Source: Cyprinodon diabolis
Taxonomy: Eukaryota > Chordata > Actinopteri > Cyprinodontiformes > Cyprinodontidae
DNA: 64,000 bases
Direction of reading: 5' to 3'
Assembly: GCA_030533445.1 (NCBI GenBank)
Contig: JARPUW010000271.1
Coordinates: forward strand, 62,001-126,000
Position numbers and translations under genes: made by a program. Under the pieces are notes generated by a model. It made no database searches, had not been told where the DNA came from, and saw only the letters and a program-made list of their open reading frames with translations. This document shows, one piece after another, positions 44,651 through 57,461 of this stretch; positions within the stretch are counted from its first letter, which is position 1, and the number at the start of each line of letters is the position of its first letter.

Positions 44651-47600
44651 GAGGCTTTTATTCTGTAGAGTCCCTGGAGTCTTATTTTGAAAGTCTATCA
44701 TGGAAGTGCATCTAAAGATGGGTCATGCCCAGCAGTTATATAGAATCAATTTCCAAATGTTAAATCACTGGTTTTCCATGTTATTAGGTGAATAGTTGCT
44801 GTATTACAGAGTAAATGGGAGACTTTTATTGTGAAATTTGCTCTGGGTGTGTTTTGAAAAGGTCACTAGAGTCTAATAAAAACAACCTGGAAGAGTTTGG
44901 GTCATAATGTTGAGCCATTTGCATCAATTAATGCATTAGTATAATCTAGAGGCTTTTATTTTGTAGGGTCGCTGGAGTCTTATTTTGAAAGTCCAACAGA
45001 GTTGTGTTTATAGAAAATGTTCAGACCCGTCAATGATAGTTGATTACTTTCCAATCGTTAAATCACTCTTTTTCCATGTTATTAGGGCAGTAGATGAAGC
45101 GGAAATGGGAGGCTTTTATTTTGAAATTTGCTATAGGGTGTGTTTTAAACAGTCTCCTAGAGTCTATTCTCTAAAACGGGGTTGAGTTTGGGTCATAATA
45201 TTGAGCCATATAGGGCAATAAATATATGTAAAAAATATAGAGGCTTTTATTTTGTAGGGTCCCTGGAGTCTTATTTTGAAAGTCTATCAGTGCTGAGTGG
45301 CAAGGGAAGTGTCATGGACAGCAGTCATATAGTATCCATTTCCCAATGTTAAATCAGTCCTTTCACCCTCCATTAGATTAATATGTGCTGTTTAAAACAG
45401 CAGAGGTAAAATCTGTTTGAAGCTTGGTAACCTTGACAACGCTTAACGAGCCTCTCACTGACACAGACAACAGCTGCACTCACTATTGGTTTCTTCTTCC
45501 CAGGCTTTTTTGTATGGGAAGAACGGCAACGAAAACAAACGACTACTGATCAAAAACCGTATGAGTTATTCAAAAAACATTTTCACCATAAGCATCAGCA
45601 ATCCTTCGACTCCAAGTATACCAACTTTGGTGTATGTGTGTCATTCAGAACAATATTTATGACGACTTGAAAACACATAGTCTGATTCGTTTCTCTCCCA
45701 TCTTCAGCTCAAAAAGAATGGAGAAAGGCTGAAACTCATCGACTTTAGGTTGGTCTGGAGGGTTTTTAAGGAAAAGTATTAATCCTACCGTAATTCCGAA
45801 GACATTGTGTGAGTCCAGAGGTTTCAGTCTACAAACTGACCAAAAATGGTGACTGTAGCTCCAAATATGTGGCCGTGAGGGCGAGAATAAGATGTTTGAT
45901 CTTAAAAAAATGGCCGCCTCACACTAAGATTTCAGCAGCTGCACTCTAGCAGGCTGCTGCAGAAGCTAACTGTCAGCTAGCTTCCAGGTGCTTACCCTCC
46001 GAACAAACGACTGCTGAGCAAAAACCGTAAAAGATATCTGAAAAATTCTTTCAGTGAAAGCAACATCTATCCTTTGTCTCAGACTGGGGTAACCTTCATG
46101 TCTGTAGGTCTTTCACAACCCAAAACGAAGCACAAACAAAATGGTTGGCCCACCTGCTCCTCCCTTTGTTTGAACTGCAGGACCTCACTCTCACTCACCT
46201 TTTAGCTGCTAAAGCACCCCTCCGAACAAACGACTGCTGAGTAAAAACCGTAAAAGGTGTCTGAAAAATTCTTTTTATCTAAGCGACAGCTATATCTTGT
46301 CTTCAATTGGAGTAACTTTCATGGCTGTAGGTCATCTACAAACTGAATGGGAAGAGAAAGAAAAAGAAAAAACGTTTCATCACACCTAAGCTTCTAATTG
46401 AGCTAGCTGCAGCAGGTCACTGTCACTCAGCTTTCAGGTGCTTAAAATGTCCTCCGAACAAACGACTGCTGAGCAAAAACCGTATGAGTTATTCAAAAAA
46501 TTTTTTCACCGTGAGCGTCAGTCATCCTTCGACTCCAACTATGCCAACTTTGGTGTATGTGTGTCATTCAGAAAAATATTTATGACGAGTTTAAAACACA
46601 TAGTCGGATTCGTTTTTCTCCCCTCTTCTGCTCCAAAACCAATGAAAAACGGCTCTGATTTTCATCGACTTTAGGTCGGTCTGGAGGGTTTTTAAGGAAA
46701 AGTATTAATCCTACCGTAATTCCGAAGATATTGTGTGGGTCCAGAGATTTCAGTCTACAAACTGACCAAAAATGGTGACTCTAGCTATAAATATGTGGCC
46801 GTGAGGGCGAGTTTAAAATGTTTTTTTGTGTTTAAAAAACGCCTGCCTCACACTCTAGCTTTTCAGTTGCTCCACTCTAGCAGGCTGGATTTTGCTAAAA
46901 CTTTGTGGCGCTTGAGGTCTGATTATACAAAAACCATAGCAGTTATCAACATACCGTCTTCAGTTTTAAATAGACGAAGGATTTATCTACAAACTGAGCT
47001 TTAAACTGTTTTTCTAGGTGAATGTATGCCGACACAGTGAAGCGCTGTTTTTTATGCTTTTTTTTCCCTCTCCCCATTCATTTCCTATGGGATTTTTTTG
47101 CGACGTTTTCGCTAATAATTCGCAAACCTTCGGACTAATGAGAAAGTTTTATACAAGCACACATCACCCCATTGGTCCCGACGCGTGTGCCAACTTTGGG
47201 CCCGATCCGCCAAACCGTGCGGGACTAGTTACGCGCCGAAGTTTTGGGTATACGGGAGAATTATAATAACTAGAAAATTTCTAAAGAAATTTTGAGGGGG
47301 GCCACCTACTGCCCGTCTGGGGAACAGGGCCAATACGGCCCTGGCAAGTGATGTCGGGGCTCCCCAGACCAACTGCTTACGCCTTTGAGGGCTGCTGAGG
47401 GAAGGAAAGAGGGCTAGGTCATGGGCAAAGAGAGCTGTGTGCCACTTGTGCTGAAATCTGGGAAATAGACGTGCACAGCGTATGATGCAAAAGGGTAATA
47501 TGGGTTGTCCATATTGAACCACAGTGGGTAAAGCTCAGTTGGGGGGCTCCGCCCGCCTGCTAGGAGCCCTTGCAGCGATGAAAAAAATCACCAATGGCGG

Positions 47601-47791
47601 GCTCTGCCCGCCTGCTAAGAGCCATTGCAGTGATGAAATCACCAATGGCGGGCTCCGCCCGCCTTCTAAGAGCCATTGCAGTGATGAAATCACCAATGGC
47701 GGGCTCCGCCCGCCTTCTAAGAGCCATTGCAGTGATGAAATTACAAATGGCAATGAGCAATATGCCAGAATGTATGAGTGTGTATAAGGAA
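44651..47791 (+). repeat. Macrosatellite unit 15 (3141 bp)
   Basis: Same length as unit 4: no 66-bp repeat, four F hairpins. It has B1 of the GGCAACGAAAAC type, the GGTGTCTG variant in B3, and GAGCTTTAAACTG plus GAAGCGCTG in C, the last two shared with units 6 and 16. Confidence 0.97.
47541..47748. repeat. F array, unit 15 (4 hairpins, 208 bp)
   Basis: Matches the unit 11 array at offset 12891, including the GGGGGGC first arm. Confidence 0.94.
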
Positions 47792-50412
47792 GAGGCTTTT
47801 ATTCTGTAGAGTCCTTGGAGTCTTATTTTGAAAGTCTATCATGGAAGTGCATCTAAAGATGGGGCATGCCCAGCAGTTATATAGAATCAATTTCCAAATG
47901 TTAAATCACTGGTTTTCCATGTTATTAGGTGAATAGTTGCTGTATTACAGAGTAAATGGGAGACTTTTATTGTGAAATTTGCTCTGGGTGTGTTTTGAAA
48001 AGGTCACTAGAGTCTAATAAAAACAACCTGGAAGAGTTTGGGTCATAATGTTGAGCCATTTGCATCAATTAATGCATTAGTATAATCTAGAGGCTTTTAT
48101 TTTGTAGGGTCGCTGGAGTCTTATTTTGAAAGTCCAACAGAGTTGTGTTTATAGAAAATGTTCAGACCCGTCAATGATAGTTGATTACTTTCCAATCGTT
48201 AAATCACTCTTTTTCCATGTTATTAGGGCAGTAGATGAAGCGGAAATGGGAGGCTTTTATTTTGAAATTTGCTATAGGGTGTGTTTTAAACAGTCTCCTA
48301 GAGTCTATTCTCTAAAACGGGGTTGAGTTTGGGTCATAATGTTGAGCCATATAGGGCAATAAATATATGTAAAAAATATAAAGGCTTTTATTTTGTAGGG
48401 TCCCTGGAGTCTTATTTTGAAAGTCTATCAGTGCTGAGTGGCAAGGGAAGTGTCATGGACAGCAGTCATATAGTATCCATTTCCCAATGTTAAATCAGTC
48501 CTTTCACCCTCCATTAGATTAATATGTGCTGTTTAAAACAGCAGAGGTAAAATCTGTTTGAAGCTTGGTAACCTTGACAACGCTTAACGAGCCTCTCACT
48601 GACACAGACAACAGCTGCACTCACTATTGGTTTCTTCTTCCCAGGCTTTTTTGTATGGGAAGAACGGCACCGAACAAACGACTATTGATCAAAAACCATA
48701 TGAGTTATTCAAAAAACATTTTCACCATGAGCATCAGCAATCCTTCGACTCCAACTATACCAACTTTGGTGTATGTGTGTCATTCAGAACAATATTTATG
48801 ACGACTTGAAAACACATAGTCTGATTCGTTTTTCTCCCATCTTCAGCTCAAAAAGAATGGAGAAAGGCTGAAACTCATCGACTTTAGGTTGGTCTGGAGG
48901 GTTTTTAAGGAAAAGTATTAATCCTACCGTAATTCCGAAGACATTGTGTGAGTCCAGAGGTTTCAGTCTACAAACTGACCAAAAATGGTGACTGTAGCTC
49001 CAAATATGTGGCCGTGAGGGCGAGAATAAGATGTTTGATCTTAAAAAAATGGCCGCCTCACACTAAGATTTCAGCAGCTGCACTCTAGCAGGCTGCTGCA
49101 GAAGCTAACTGTCAGCTAGCTTCCAGGTGCTTACCCTCCGAACAAACGACTGCTGAGCAAAAACCGTAAAAGATATCTGAAAAATTCTTTCAGTGAAAGC
49201 AACATCTATCCTTTGTCTCAGACTGGGGTAACCTTCATGTCTGTAGGTCTTTCACAACCCAAAACGAAGCACAAACAAAATGGTTGGCCCACCTGCTCCT
49301 CCCTTTGTTTGAACTGCAGGACCTCACTCTCACTCACCTTTTAGCTGCTAAAGCACCCCTCCGAACAAACGACTGCTGAGTAAAAACCGTAAAAGGTATC
49401 TGAAAAATTCTTTTTATCTAAGCGACAGCTATATCTTGTCTTCAATTGGAGTAACTTTCATGGCTGTAGGTCATCTACAAACTGAATGGGAAGAGAAAGA
49501 AAAAGAAAAAACGTTTCATCACACCTAAGCTTCTAATTGAGCTAGCTGCAGCAGGTCACTGTCACTCAGCTTTCAGGTGCTTAAAATGTCCTCCGAACAA
49601 ACGACTGCTGAGCAAAAACCGTATGAGTTATTCAAAAAAATGTTTCACCGTGAGCGTCAGTCATCCTTCGACTCCAACTATGCCAACTTTGGTGTATGTG
49701 TGTCATTCAGAAAAATATTTATGACGAGTTTAAAACACATAGTCTGATTCGTTTTTCTCCCCTCTTCTGCTCCAAAACCAATGAAAAACGGCTCTGATTT
49801 TCATCGACTTTAGGTCGGTCTGGAGGGTTTTTAAGGAAAAGTATTAATCCTACCGTAATTCCGAAGATATTGTGTGGGTCCAGAGATTTCAGTCTACAAA
49901 CTGACCAAAAATGGTGACTCTAGCTATAAATATGTGGCCGTGAGGGCGAGTTTAAAATGTTTTTTTGTGTTTAAAAAACGCCTGCCTCACACTCTAGCTT
50001 TTCAGTTGCTCCACTCTAGCAGGCTGGATTTTGCTAAAACTTTGTGGCGCTTGAGGTCTGATTATACAAAAACCATAGCAGTTATCAACATACCGTCTTC
50101 AGTTTTAAATAGACGAAGGATTTATCTACAAACTGAGCTTTAAACTGTTTTTCTAGGTGAATGTATGCCGACACAGTGAAGCGCTGTTTTTTATGCTTTT
50201 TTTTCCCTCTCCCCATTCATTTCCTATGGGATTTTTTTGCGACGTTTTCGCTAATAATTCGCAAACCTTCGGACTAATGAGAAAGTTTTATACAAGCACG
50301 CATCGCACCATTGGTCCCGACGCGTGTGCCAACTTTGGGCCCGATCCGCCAAACCGTGCGGGACTAGTTACGTGCCGAAGTTTTGGGTATACGGGAGAAT
50401 TATAATAATAAT

Positions 50413-50544
50413 AATAATACGCGGAATAAATATGTGCAATAGTAGTAGGTGGGCCATGCCTTCGGCATGTGGCCCCCCAATAATACGCGGAATAAATATG
50501 TGCAATAGTAGTAGGTGGGCCATGCCTTCGGCATGTGGCCCCCC
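50413..50544. repeat. 66-bp hairpin repeat, 2 copies (unit 16)
   Basis: Starts at 50413 and 50479, preceded by two extra TAA triplets as in units 3 and 14. Confidence 0.95.
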
Positions 50545-50817
50545 AACTAGAAAATTTCTAAAGAAATTTTGAGGGGGGCCACCTACTGCCCGTCTGGGGA
50601 ACCGGGCCAATACGGCCCTGGCAAGTGACGTCGGGGCTCCCCAGACCAACTGCTTACGCCTTTGAGGGCTGCTGAGGGAAGGAAAGAGGGCAAGTTCATG
50701 GGCAAAGAGAGCTGTGTGCCACTTGTGCTGAAATCTGGGAAATAGACGTGCACAGCGTATGATGCACAAGGGTAATATGGGTTGTCCATATTGAAACACA
50801 GTGGGTAAAGCCCAGTT

Positions 50818-51052
50818 GGCGGGCTTCGCCCGCCTGCTGGGAGCCATCTCAGTGAAGAAAAAAATCACCAATGGCGGGCTCTGCCCGCCTTCTAAGAGCC
50901 ATTGCAGTGATGAAATCACCAATGGCGGGCTCCGCCCGCCTGCTAAGAGCCATTGCAGTGATGTAATCACCTTTGGCGGGCTCCGCCCGCCTGTTACCAT
51001 TGGCGGGCTCCGCCCGCCTTCTAAGAGCCATTGCAGTGATGAAATCACCAAT
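50818..51052. repeat. F array, unit 16 (5 hairpins, 235 bp)
   Basis: All stems intact. The first spacer reads CTGCTGGGAGCC instead of CTGCTAGGAGCC. Confidence 0.95.
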
Positions 51053-51095
51053 GGCAATGAGCAATATGCCAGAATGTATGAGTGTGTATAAGGAA

Positions 51096-54000
51096 GAGGC
51101 TTTTATTCTGTAGAGTCCTTTGTAGTCTTATTTTGAAAGTCTATCATGAATGTGCATCAAAAGATGGGTCACGCCCAGCAATGATATAGAATCCATTTCC
51201 AAATGTTAAATCACTGGTTTTCCATGTTATTAGGTGAATAGTTGCTGTATTACAGAGTAAATGGGAGACTTTTATTGTGAAATTTGCTCTGGGGTGTGTT
51301 TTGAAAAGGTCACTAGAGTCTAATAAAAACAACCTGGAAGAGTTTGGGTCATAATGTTGAGCCATTTGCATCAATTAATGCATTAGTATAATCTAGAGGC
51401 TTTTATTTTGTAGGGTCCCTGGAGTCTTATTTTGAAAGTCCAACAGAGTTGTGTTTATAGAAAATGTTCAGACCCGTCAATGATAGTTGATTACTTTCCA
51501 ATCGTTAAATCACTCTTTTTCCATGTTATTAGGGCAGTAGATGAAGCGGAAATGGGAGGCTTTTATTTTGAAATTTGCTATAGGGTGTGTTTTAAACAGT
51601 CTCCTAGAGTCTATTCTCTAAAACGGGGTTGAGTTTGGGTCATAATGTTGAGCCATATAGGGCAATAAATATATGTAAAAAATATAGAGGCTTTTATTTT
51701 GTAGGGTCCCTGGAGTCTTATTTTGAAAGTCTATCAGTGCTGAGTGGCAAGGGAAGTGTCATGGACAGCAGTCATATAGTATCCATTTCCCAATGTTAAA
51801 TCAGTCCTTTCACCCTCCATTAGATTAATATGTGCTGTTTAAAACAGCAGAGGTAAAATCTGTTTGAAGCTTGGTAACCTTGACAACGCTTACCGAGCCT
51901 CTCACTGACACAGACAACAGCTGCACTCACTATTGGTTTCTTCTTCCCAGGCTTTTTTGTATGGGAAGAACGGCACCGAACAAACGACTACTGATCAAAA
52001 ACCGTATGAGTTATTCAAAAAACATTTTCACCATGAGCATCAGCAATCCTTCGACTCCAACTATACCAACTTTGGTGTATGTGTGTCATTCAGAAAAATA
52101 TTTATGACGAGTTGAAAACACATAGTCTGATTCGTTTCTCTCCCATCTTCAGCTCAAAAAGAATAGAGAAAGGCTGAAACTCTCATCGACTTTAGGTTGG
52201 TCTGGAGGGTTTTTAAGGAAAAGTATTAATCCTACCGTAATTCCGAAGACATTGTCTGAGTCCAGAGGTTTCAGTCTACAAACTGACCAAAAATGGTGAC
52301 TGTAGCTCCAAATATGTGGCCGTGAGGGCGAGAATAAGATGTTTGATCTTAAAAAAATGGCCGCCTCACACTAAGATTTCAGCAGCTGCACTCTAGCAGG
52401 CTGCTGCAGAAGCTAACTGTCAGCTAGCTTCCAGGTGCTTACCCTCCGAACAAACGACTGCTGAGCAAAAACCGTAAAAGATATCTGAAAAATTCTTTCA
52501 GTGAAAGCAACATCTATCCTTTGTCTCATACTGGGGTAACCTTCATGTCTGTAGGTCTTTCACAACCCAAAACGAAGCACAAACAAAATGGTTGGCCCAC
52601 CTGCTCCTCCCTTTGTTTGAACTGCAGGACCTCACTCTCACTCACCTTTTAGCTGCTAAAGCACCCCTCCGAACAAACGACTGCTGAGTAAAAACCGTAA
52701 AAGGTATCTGAAAAATTCTTTTTATCTAAGCGACAGCTATATCTTGTCTTCAATTGGAGTAACTTTCATGGCTGTAGGTCATCTACAAACTGAATGGGAA
52801 GAGAAAGAAAAAGAAAAAACGTTTCATCACACCTAAGCTTCTAATTGAGCTAGCTGCAGCAGGTCACTGTCACTCAGCTTTCAGGTGCTTAAAATGTCCT
52901 CCGAACAAACGACTGCTGAGCAAAAACCGTATGAGTTATTCAAAAAAATTTTTCACCGTGAGCGTCAGTCATCCTTCGACTCCAACTATGCCAACTTTGG
53001 TGTATGTGTGTCATTCAGAAAAATATTTATGACGAGTTTAAAACACATAGTCTGATTCGTTTTTCTCCCCTCTTCTGCTCCAAAACCAATGAAAAACGGC
53101 TCTGATTTTCATCGACTTTAGGTCGGTCTGGAGGGTTTTTAAGGAAAAGTATTAATCCTACCGTAATTCCGAAGATATTGTGTGGGTCCAGAGATTTCAG
53201 TCTACAAACTGACCAAAAATGGTGACTCTAGCTATAAATATGTGGCCGTGAGGGCGAGTTTAAAATGTTTTTTTGTGTTTAAAAAACGCCTGCCTCACAC
53301 TCTAGCTTTTCAGTTGCTCCACTCTAGCAGGCTGGATTTTGCTAAAACTTTGTGGCGCTTGAGGTCTGATTATACAAAAACCGTAGCAGTTATCAACATA
53401 CCGTCTTCAGTTTTAAATAGACGAAGGATTTATCTACAAACTAAGCTTCAAACTGTTTTTCTAGGTGAATGTATGCCGACACAGTGAAGTGCTGTTTTTT
53501 ATGCTTTTTTTTTCCTCTCCCCATTCATTTCCTATGGGATTTTTTTGCGACGTTTTCGCTAATAATTCGCAAACCTTCGGACTAATGAGAAAGTTTTATA
53601 CAAGCACACATCACCCCATTGGTCCCGACGCGTGTGCCAACTTTGGGCCCGATCCGCCAAACCGTGCGGGACTAGTTACGCGCCGAAGTTTTGGGTATAC
53701 GGGAGAATTATAATAACTAGAAAATTTCTAAAGAAATTTTGAGGGGGGCCACCTACTGCCCATCTTGGGAACAGGGCCAAAACGGCCCTGGCAAGTGATG
53801 TCGGGGCTCCCCAGACCAACTGCTTACGCCTTTGAGGGCTGCTGAGGGAAGGAAAGAGGGCTAGGTCATGGGCAAAGAGAGCTGTGTGCCACTTGTGCTG
53901 AAATCTGGGAAATAGACGTGCACAGCGTATGATGCAAAAGGGTAATATGGGTTGTCCATATTGAACCGCAGTGGGTAAAGCTCAGTTGGTGGGCTCCGCC

Positions 54001-54293
54001 CGCCTGCTAGGAGCCCTTGCAGCGATGAAAAAAATCCCCAATGGCGGGCATTGCCCGCCTGCTAAGAGCCATTGCAGTGATGAAATCACCAATGGCGGGC
54101 TCCGCCCGCCTGCTAGGAGCCATTGCAGTGATGAAAAAAATCACCATTGGCGGGCTCCGCCCGCCTCCTAACAGCCATTGCAGTGATGAAATCACCAATG
54201 GCGGGCTCCGCCCGCCTTCTAAAAGCCATTGCAGTGATGAAATTACAAATGGCTATAAGCAATATGCCAGAATGTATGAGTGTGTATAAGGAA
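51096..54293 (+). repeat. Macrosatellite unit 17 (3198 bp)
   Basis: No 66-bp repeat. The long five-hairpin F array with an ATT loop is almost identical to that of unit 5, 38168 bp upstream. E reads CCCATCTTGGG and CCAAAACGGCC, which weakens both E hairpins. An extra T after TCCTT at about 51120 is private. Confidence 0.97.
53988..54250. repeat. F array, unit 17 (5 hairpins, 263 bp)
   Basis: Matches unit 5 at offset 38168, including the ATT loop, but its last hairpin is intact (GCCCGCC), so the unit 5 break arose later or was repaired here. Confidence 0.94.
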
Positions 54294-57200
54294 GAGGCTT
54301 TTATTTTGTAGAGTCCCTGTAGTCTTATTTTGAAAGTCTATCATGGAAGTGCATCTATAGATGGGTCATGCCCAGCAGTGATATAGAATCCATTTCCAAA
54401 TGTTAAATCACTGGTTTTCCATGTTATTAGGTGAATAGTTCCTGTATTACAGAGTAAATGGGGGACTTTTATTGTGAAATTTGCTCTGGGGTGTGTTTTG
54501 AAAAGGTCACTAGAGTCTAATAAAAACAACCTGGAAGAGTTTGGGTCATAATGTTGAGCCATTTGCATCAATTAATGCATTAGTATAATCTAGAGGCTTT
54601 TATTTTGTAGGGTCCCTGGAGTCTTATTTTGAAAGTCCAACAGAGTTGTGTTTAGAGAAAATGTTCAGACCCATCAATGATAGTTGATGACTTTCCAATC
54701 GTTAAATCACTCTTTTTCCATTTTATTAGGGCAGTAGATGAAGCGGAAATGGGAGGCTTTTATTTTGAAATTTGCCATAGGGTGTGTTTTAAACAGTCTC
54801 CTAGAGTCTATTCTCTAAAATGGGGTTGAGTTTGGGTCATAATGTTGAGCCATATAGGGCAATAAATATATGTAAAAAATATAGAGGCTTTTATTTTGAA
54901 GGGTCCCTGGAGTCTTATTTTGAAAGTCTATCAGTGCTGAGTGGCAAGGGAAGTGTCATGGACGGCAGTCATATAGTATCCATTTCCCAATGTTAAATCA
55001 GTGCTTTCACCCTCCATTAGATTAATATGTGCTGTTTAAAACAGCAGAGGTAAAATCTGTTTGAAGCTTGGTAACCTTGACAACGCTTAATGAGCCTCTC
55101 ACTGACACAGACAACAGCTGCACTCACTATTGGTTTCTTCTTCCCAGGCTTTTTTGTATGGGAAGAACGGCACCGAACAAACGACTGCTGAGCAAAAACC
55201 GTATGAGTTATTAAAAAGAAAATTTCACCATGAGCATCAGCAATCCTTCGACTCCAACTATACCAACTTTGGTGTATGTGTGTCATTCAGAACAATATTT
55301 ATGACGACTTGAAAACACATAGTCTGATTCGTTTTTCTCCCATCTTCAGCTTAAAAAGAATGGAGAAAGGCTGAAACTCATCGACTTTAGGTTGGTCTGG
55401 AGGGTTTTTAAGGAAAAGTATTAATCCTACCGTAATTCCGAAGACATTGTGTGAGTCCAGAGGTTTCAGTCTACAAACTGACCAAAAATGGTGACTGTAG
55501 GTCCAAATATGTGGCCGTGAGGGCGAGAATAAGATGTTTGATCTTAAAAAAATGGCCGCCTCACACTAAGATTTCAGCAGCTGCACTCTAGCAGGCTGCT
55601 GCAGAAGCTAACTGTCAGCTAGCTTCCAGGTGCTTACCCTCCGAACAAACGACTGCTGAGCAAAAACCGTAAAAGGTATCTGAAAAATTCTTTCAGTGAA
55701 AGCAACATCTATCCTTTGTCTCAGACTGGGGTAACCTTCATGTCTGTAGGTCTTTCACAACCCAAAACGAAGCAAAAACAAAATGGTTGGCCCACCTGCT
55801 CCTCCCTTTCTTTTAACTGCAGGACCTCACTCTCACTCACCTTTCAGCTGCTAAAGCACCCCTCCGAACAAACGACTGCTGAGTAAAAACCGTAAAAGGT
55901 ATCTGAAAAATTCTTTTTATCTAAGCGACAGCTATATCTTGTCTTCAATTGGAGTAACTTTCATGGCTGTAGGTCATCTACAAACTGAATGGGAAGAGAA
56001 AGAAAAAGAAAAAACGTTTCATCACACCTAAGCTTCTAATTGAGCTAGCTGCAGCAGGTCACTGTCACTCAGCTTTCAGGTGCTTAAAATGTCCTCCGAA
56101 CAAACGACTGCTGAGCAAAAACCGTATGAGTTATTCAAAAAATTTTTTCACCGTGAGCGTCAGTCATCCTTCGACTCCAACTATGCCAACTTTGGTGTAT
56201 GTGTGTCATTCAGAAAAATATTTATGACGAGTTTAAAACACATAGTCGGATTCGTTTTTCTCCCCTCTTCTGCTCCAAAACCAATGAAAAACGGCTCTGA
56301 TTTTCATCGACTTTAGGTCGGTCTGGAGGGTTTTTAAGGAAAAGTATTAATCCTACCGTAATTCCGAAGATATTGTGTGGGTCCAGAGATTTCAGTCTAC
56401 AAACTGACCAAAAATGGTGACTCTAGCTATAAATATGTGGCCGTGAGGGCGAGTTTAAAATGTTTTTTTTGTGTTTAAAAAACGCCTGCCTCACACTCTA
56501 GCTTTTCAGTTGCTCCACTCTAGCAGGCTGGATTTTGCTAAAACTTTGTGGCGCTTGAGGTCTGATTATACAAAAACCGTAGCAGTTATCAACATACCGT
56601 CTTCAGTTTTAAATAGACGAAGGATTTATCTACAAACTGAGCTTCAAACTGTTTTTCTAGGTGAATGTATGCCGACACAGTGAAGTGCTGTTTTTTATGC
56701 TTTTTTTTTCCTCTCCCCATTCATTTCCTATGGGATTTTTTTGCGACGTTTTCGCTAATAATTCGCAAACCTTCGGACTAATGAGAAAGTTTTATACAAG
56801 CACACATCACCCCATTGGTCCCGACGCGTGTGCCAACTTTGGGCCCGATCCGCCAAACCGTGCGGGACTAGTTACGCGCCGAAGTTTTGGGTATACGGGA
56901 GAATTATAATAACTAGAAAATTTCTAAAGAAATTTTGAGGGGGGCCACCTACTGCCCGTCTGGGGAACCGGGCCAATACGGCCCTGGCAAGTGACTTCGG
57001 GGCTCCCCAGACCAACTGCTTACGCCTTTGAGGGCTGCTGAGGGAAGGAAAGAGGGCAAGTTTATGGGCAAAGAGAGCTGTGTGCCACTTGTGCTGAAAT
57101 CTGGGAAATAGACGTGCACAGCGTATGATGCACAAGGGTAATATGGGTTGTCCATATTGAAACACAGTGGGTAAAGCCCAGTTTGCGGGCTTCGCCCGCC

Positions 57201-57461
57201 TTCTGGGATCCATCTCAGTGAAGAAAAAAATCACCAATGGCGGGCTCTGCCCGCCTTCTAAGAGCCATTGCAGTGATGAAATCACCAATGGCGGGCTCCG
57301 CCCGCCTGCTAAGAGCCATTGCAGTGATGTAATCACCTTTGGCGGGCTCCGCCCGCCTGTTACCATTGGCGGGCTCCGCCCGCCTTCTAAGAGCCATTGC
57401 AGTGATGAAATCACCAATGGCAATGAGCAATATGCCAGAATGTATAAGTGTGTATAAGGAA
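54294..57461 (+). repeat. Macrosatellite unit 18 (3168 bp)
   Basis: Its left 1.6 kb is nearly identical to the same part of unit 6 (offset 38168). No 66-bp repeat; five F hairpins. An extra T in the T-run at about 56462 shifts the frame that stays open in block C of other units. Several private substitutions cluster at 56990-57210. Confidence 0.97.
57184..57418. repeat. F array, unit 18 (5 hairpins, 235 bp)
   Basis: First left arm TGCGGGC, a break at the outermost base pair. The first spacer is diverged (TTCTGGGATCC). Confidence 0.94.

Larger units (their letters stand above)
47792..51095 (+). repeat. Macrosatellite unit 16 (3304 bp)
   Basis: Two 66-bp repeats (50413-50544) with two extra TAA triplets; five F hairpins. 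Near 49635 it has AAAAAAATGTTTCACC, a private change. Block D shows private CpG changes (GTTACGTGCCG) and CACGCATCGCACC near 50297. Confidence 0.97.
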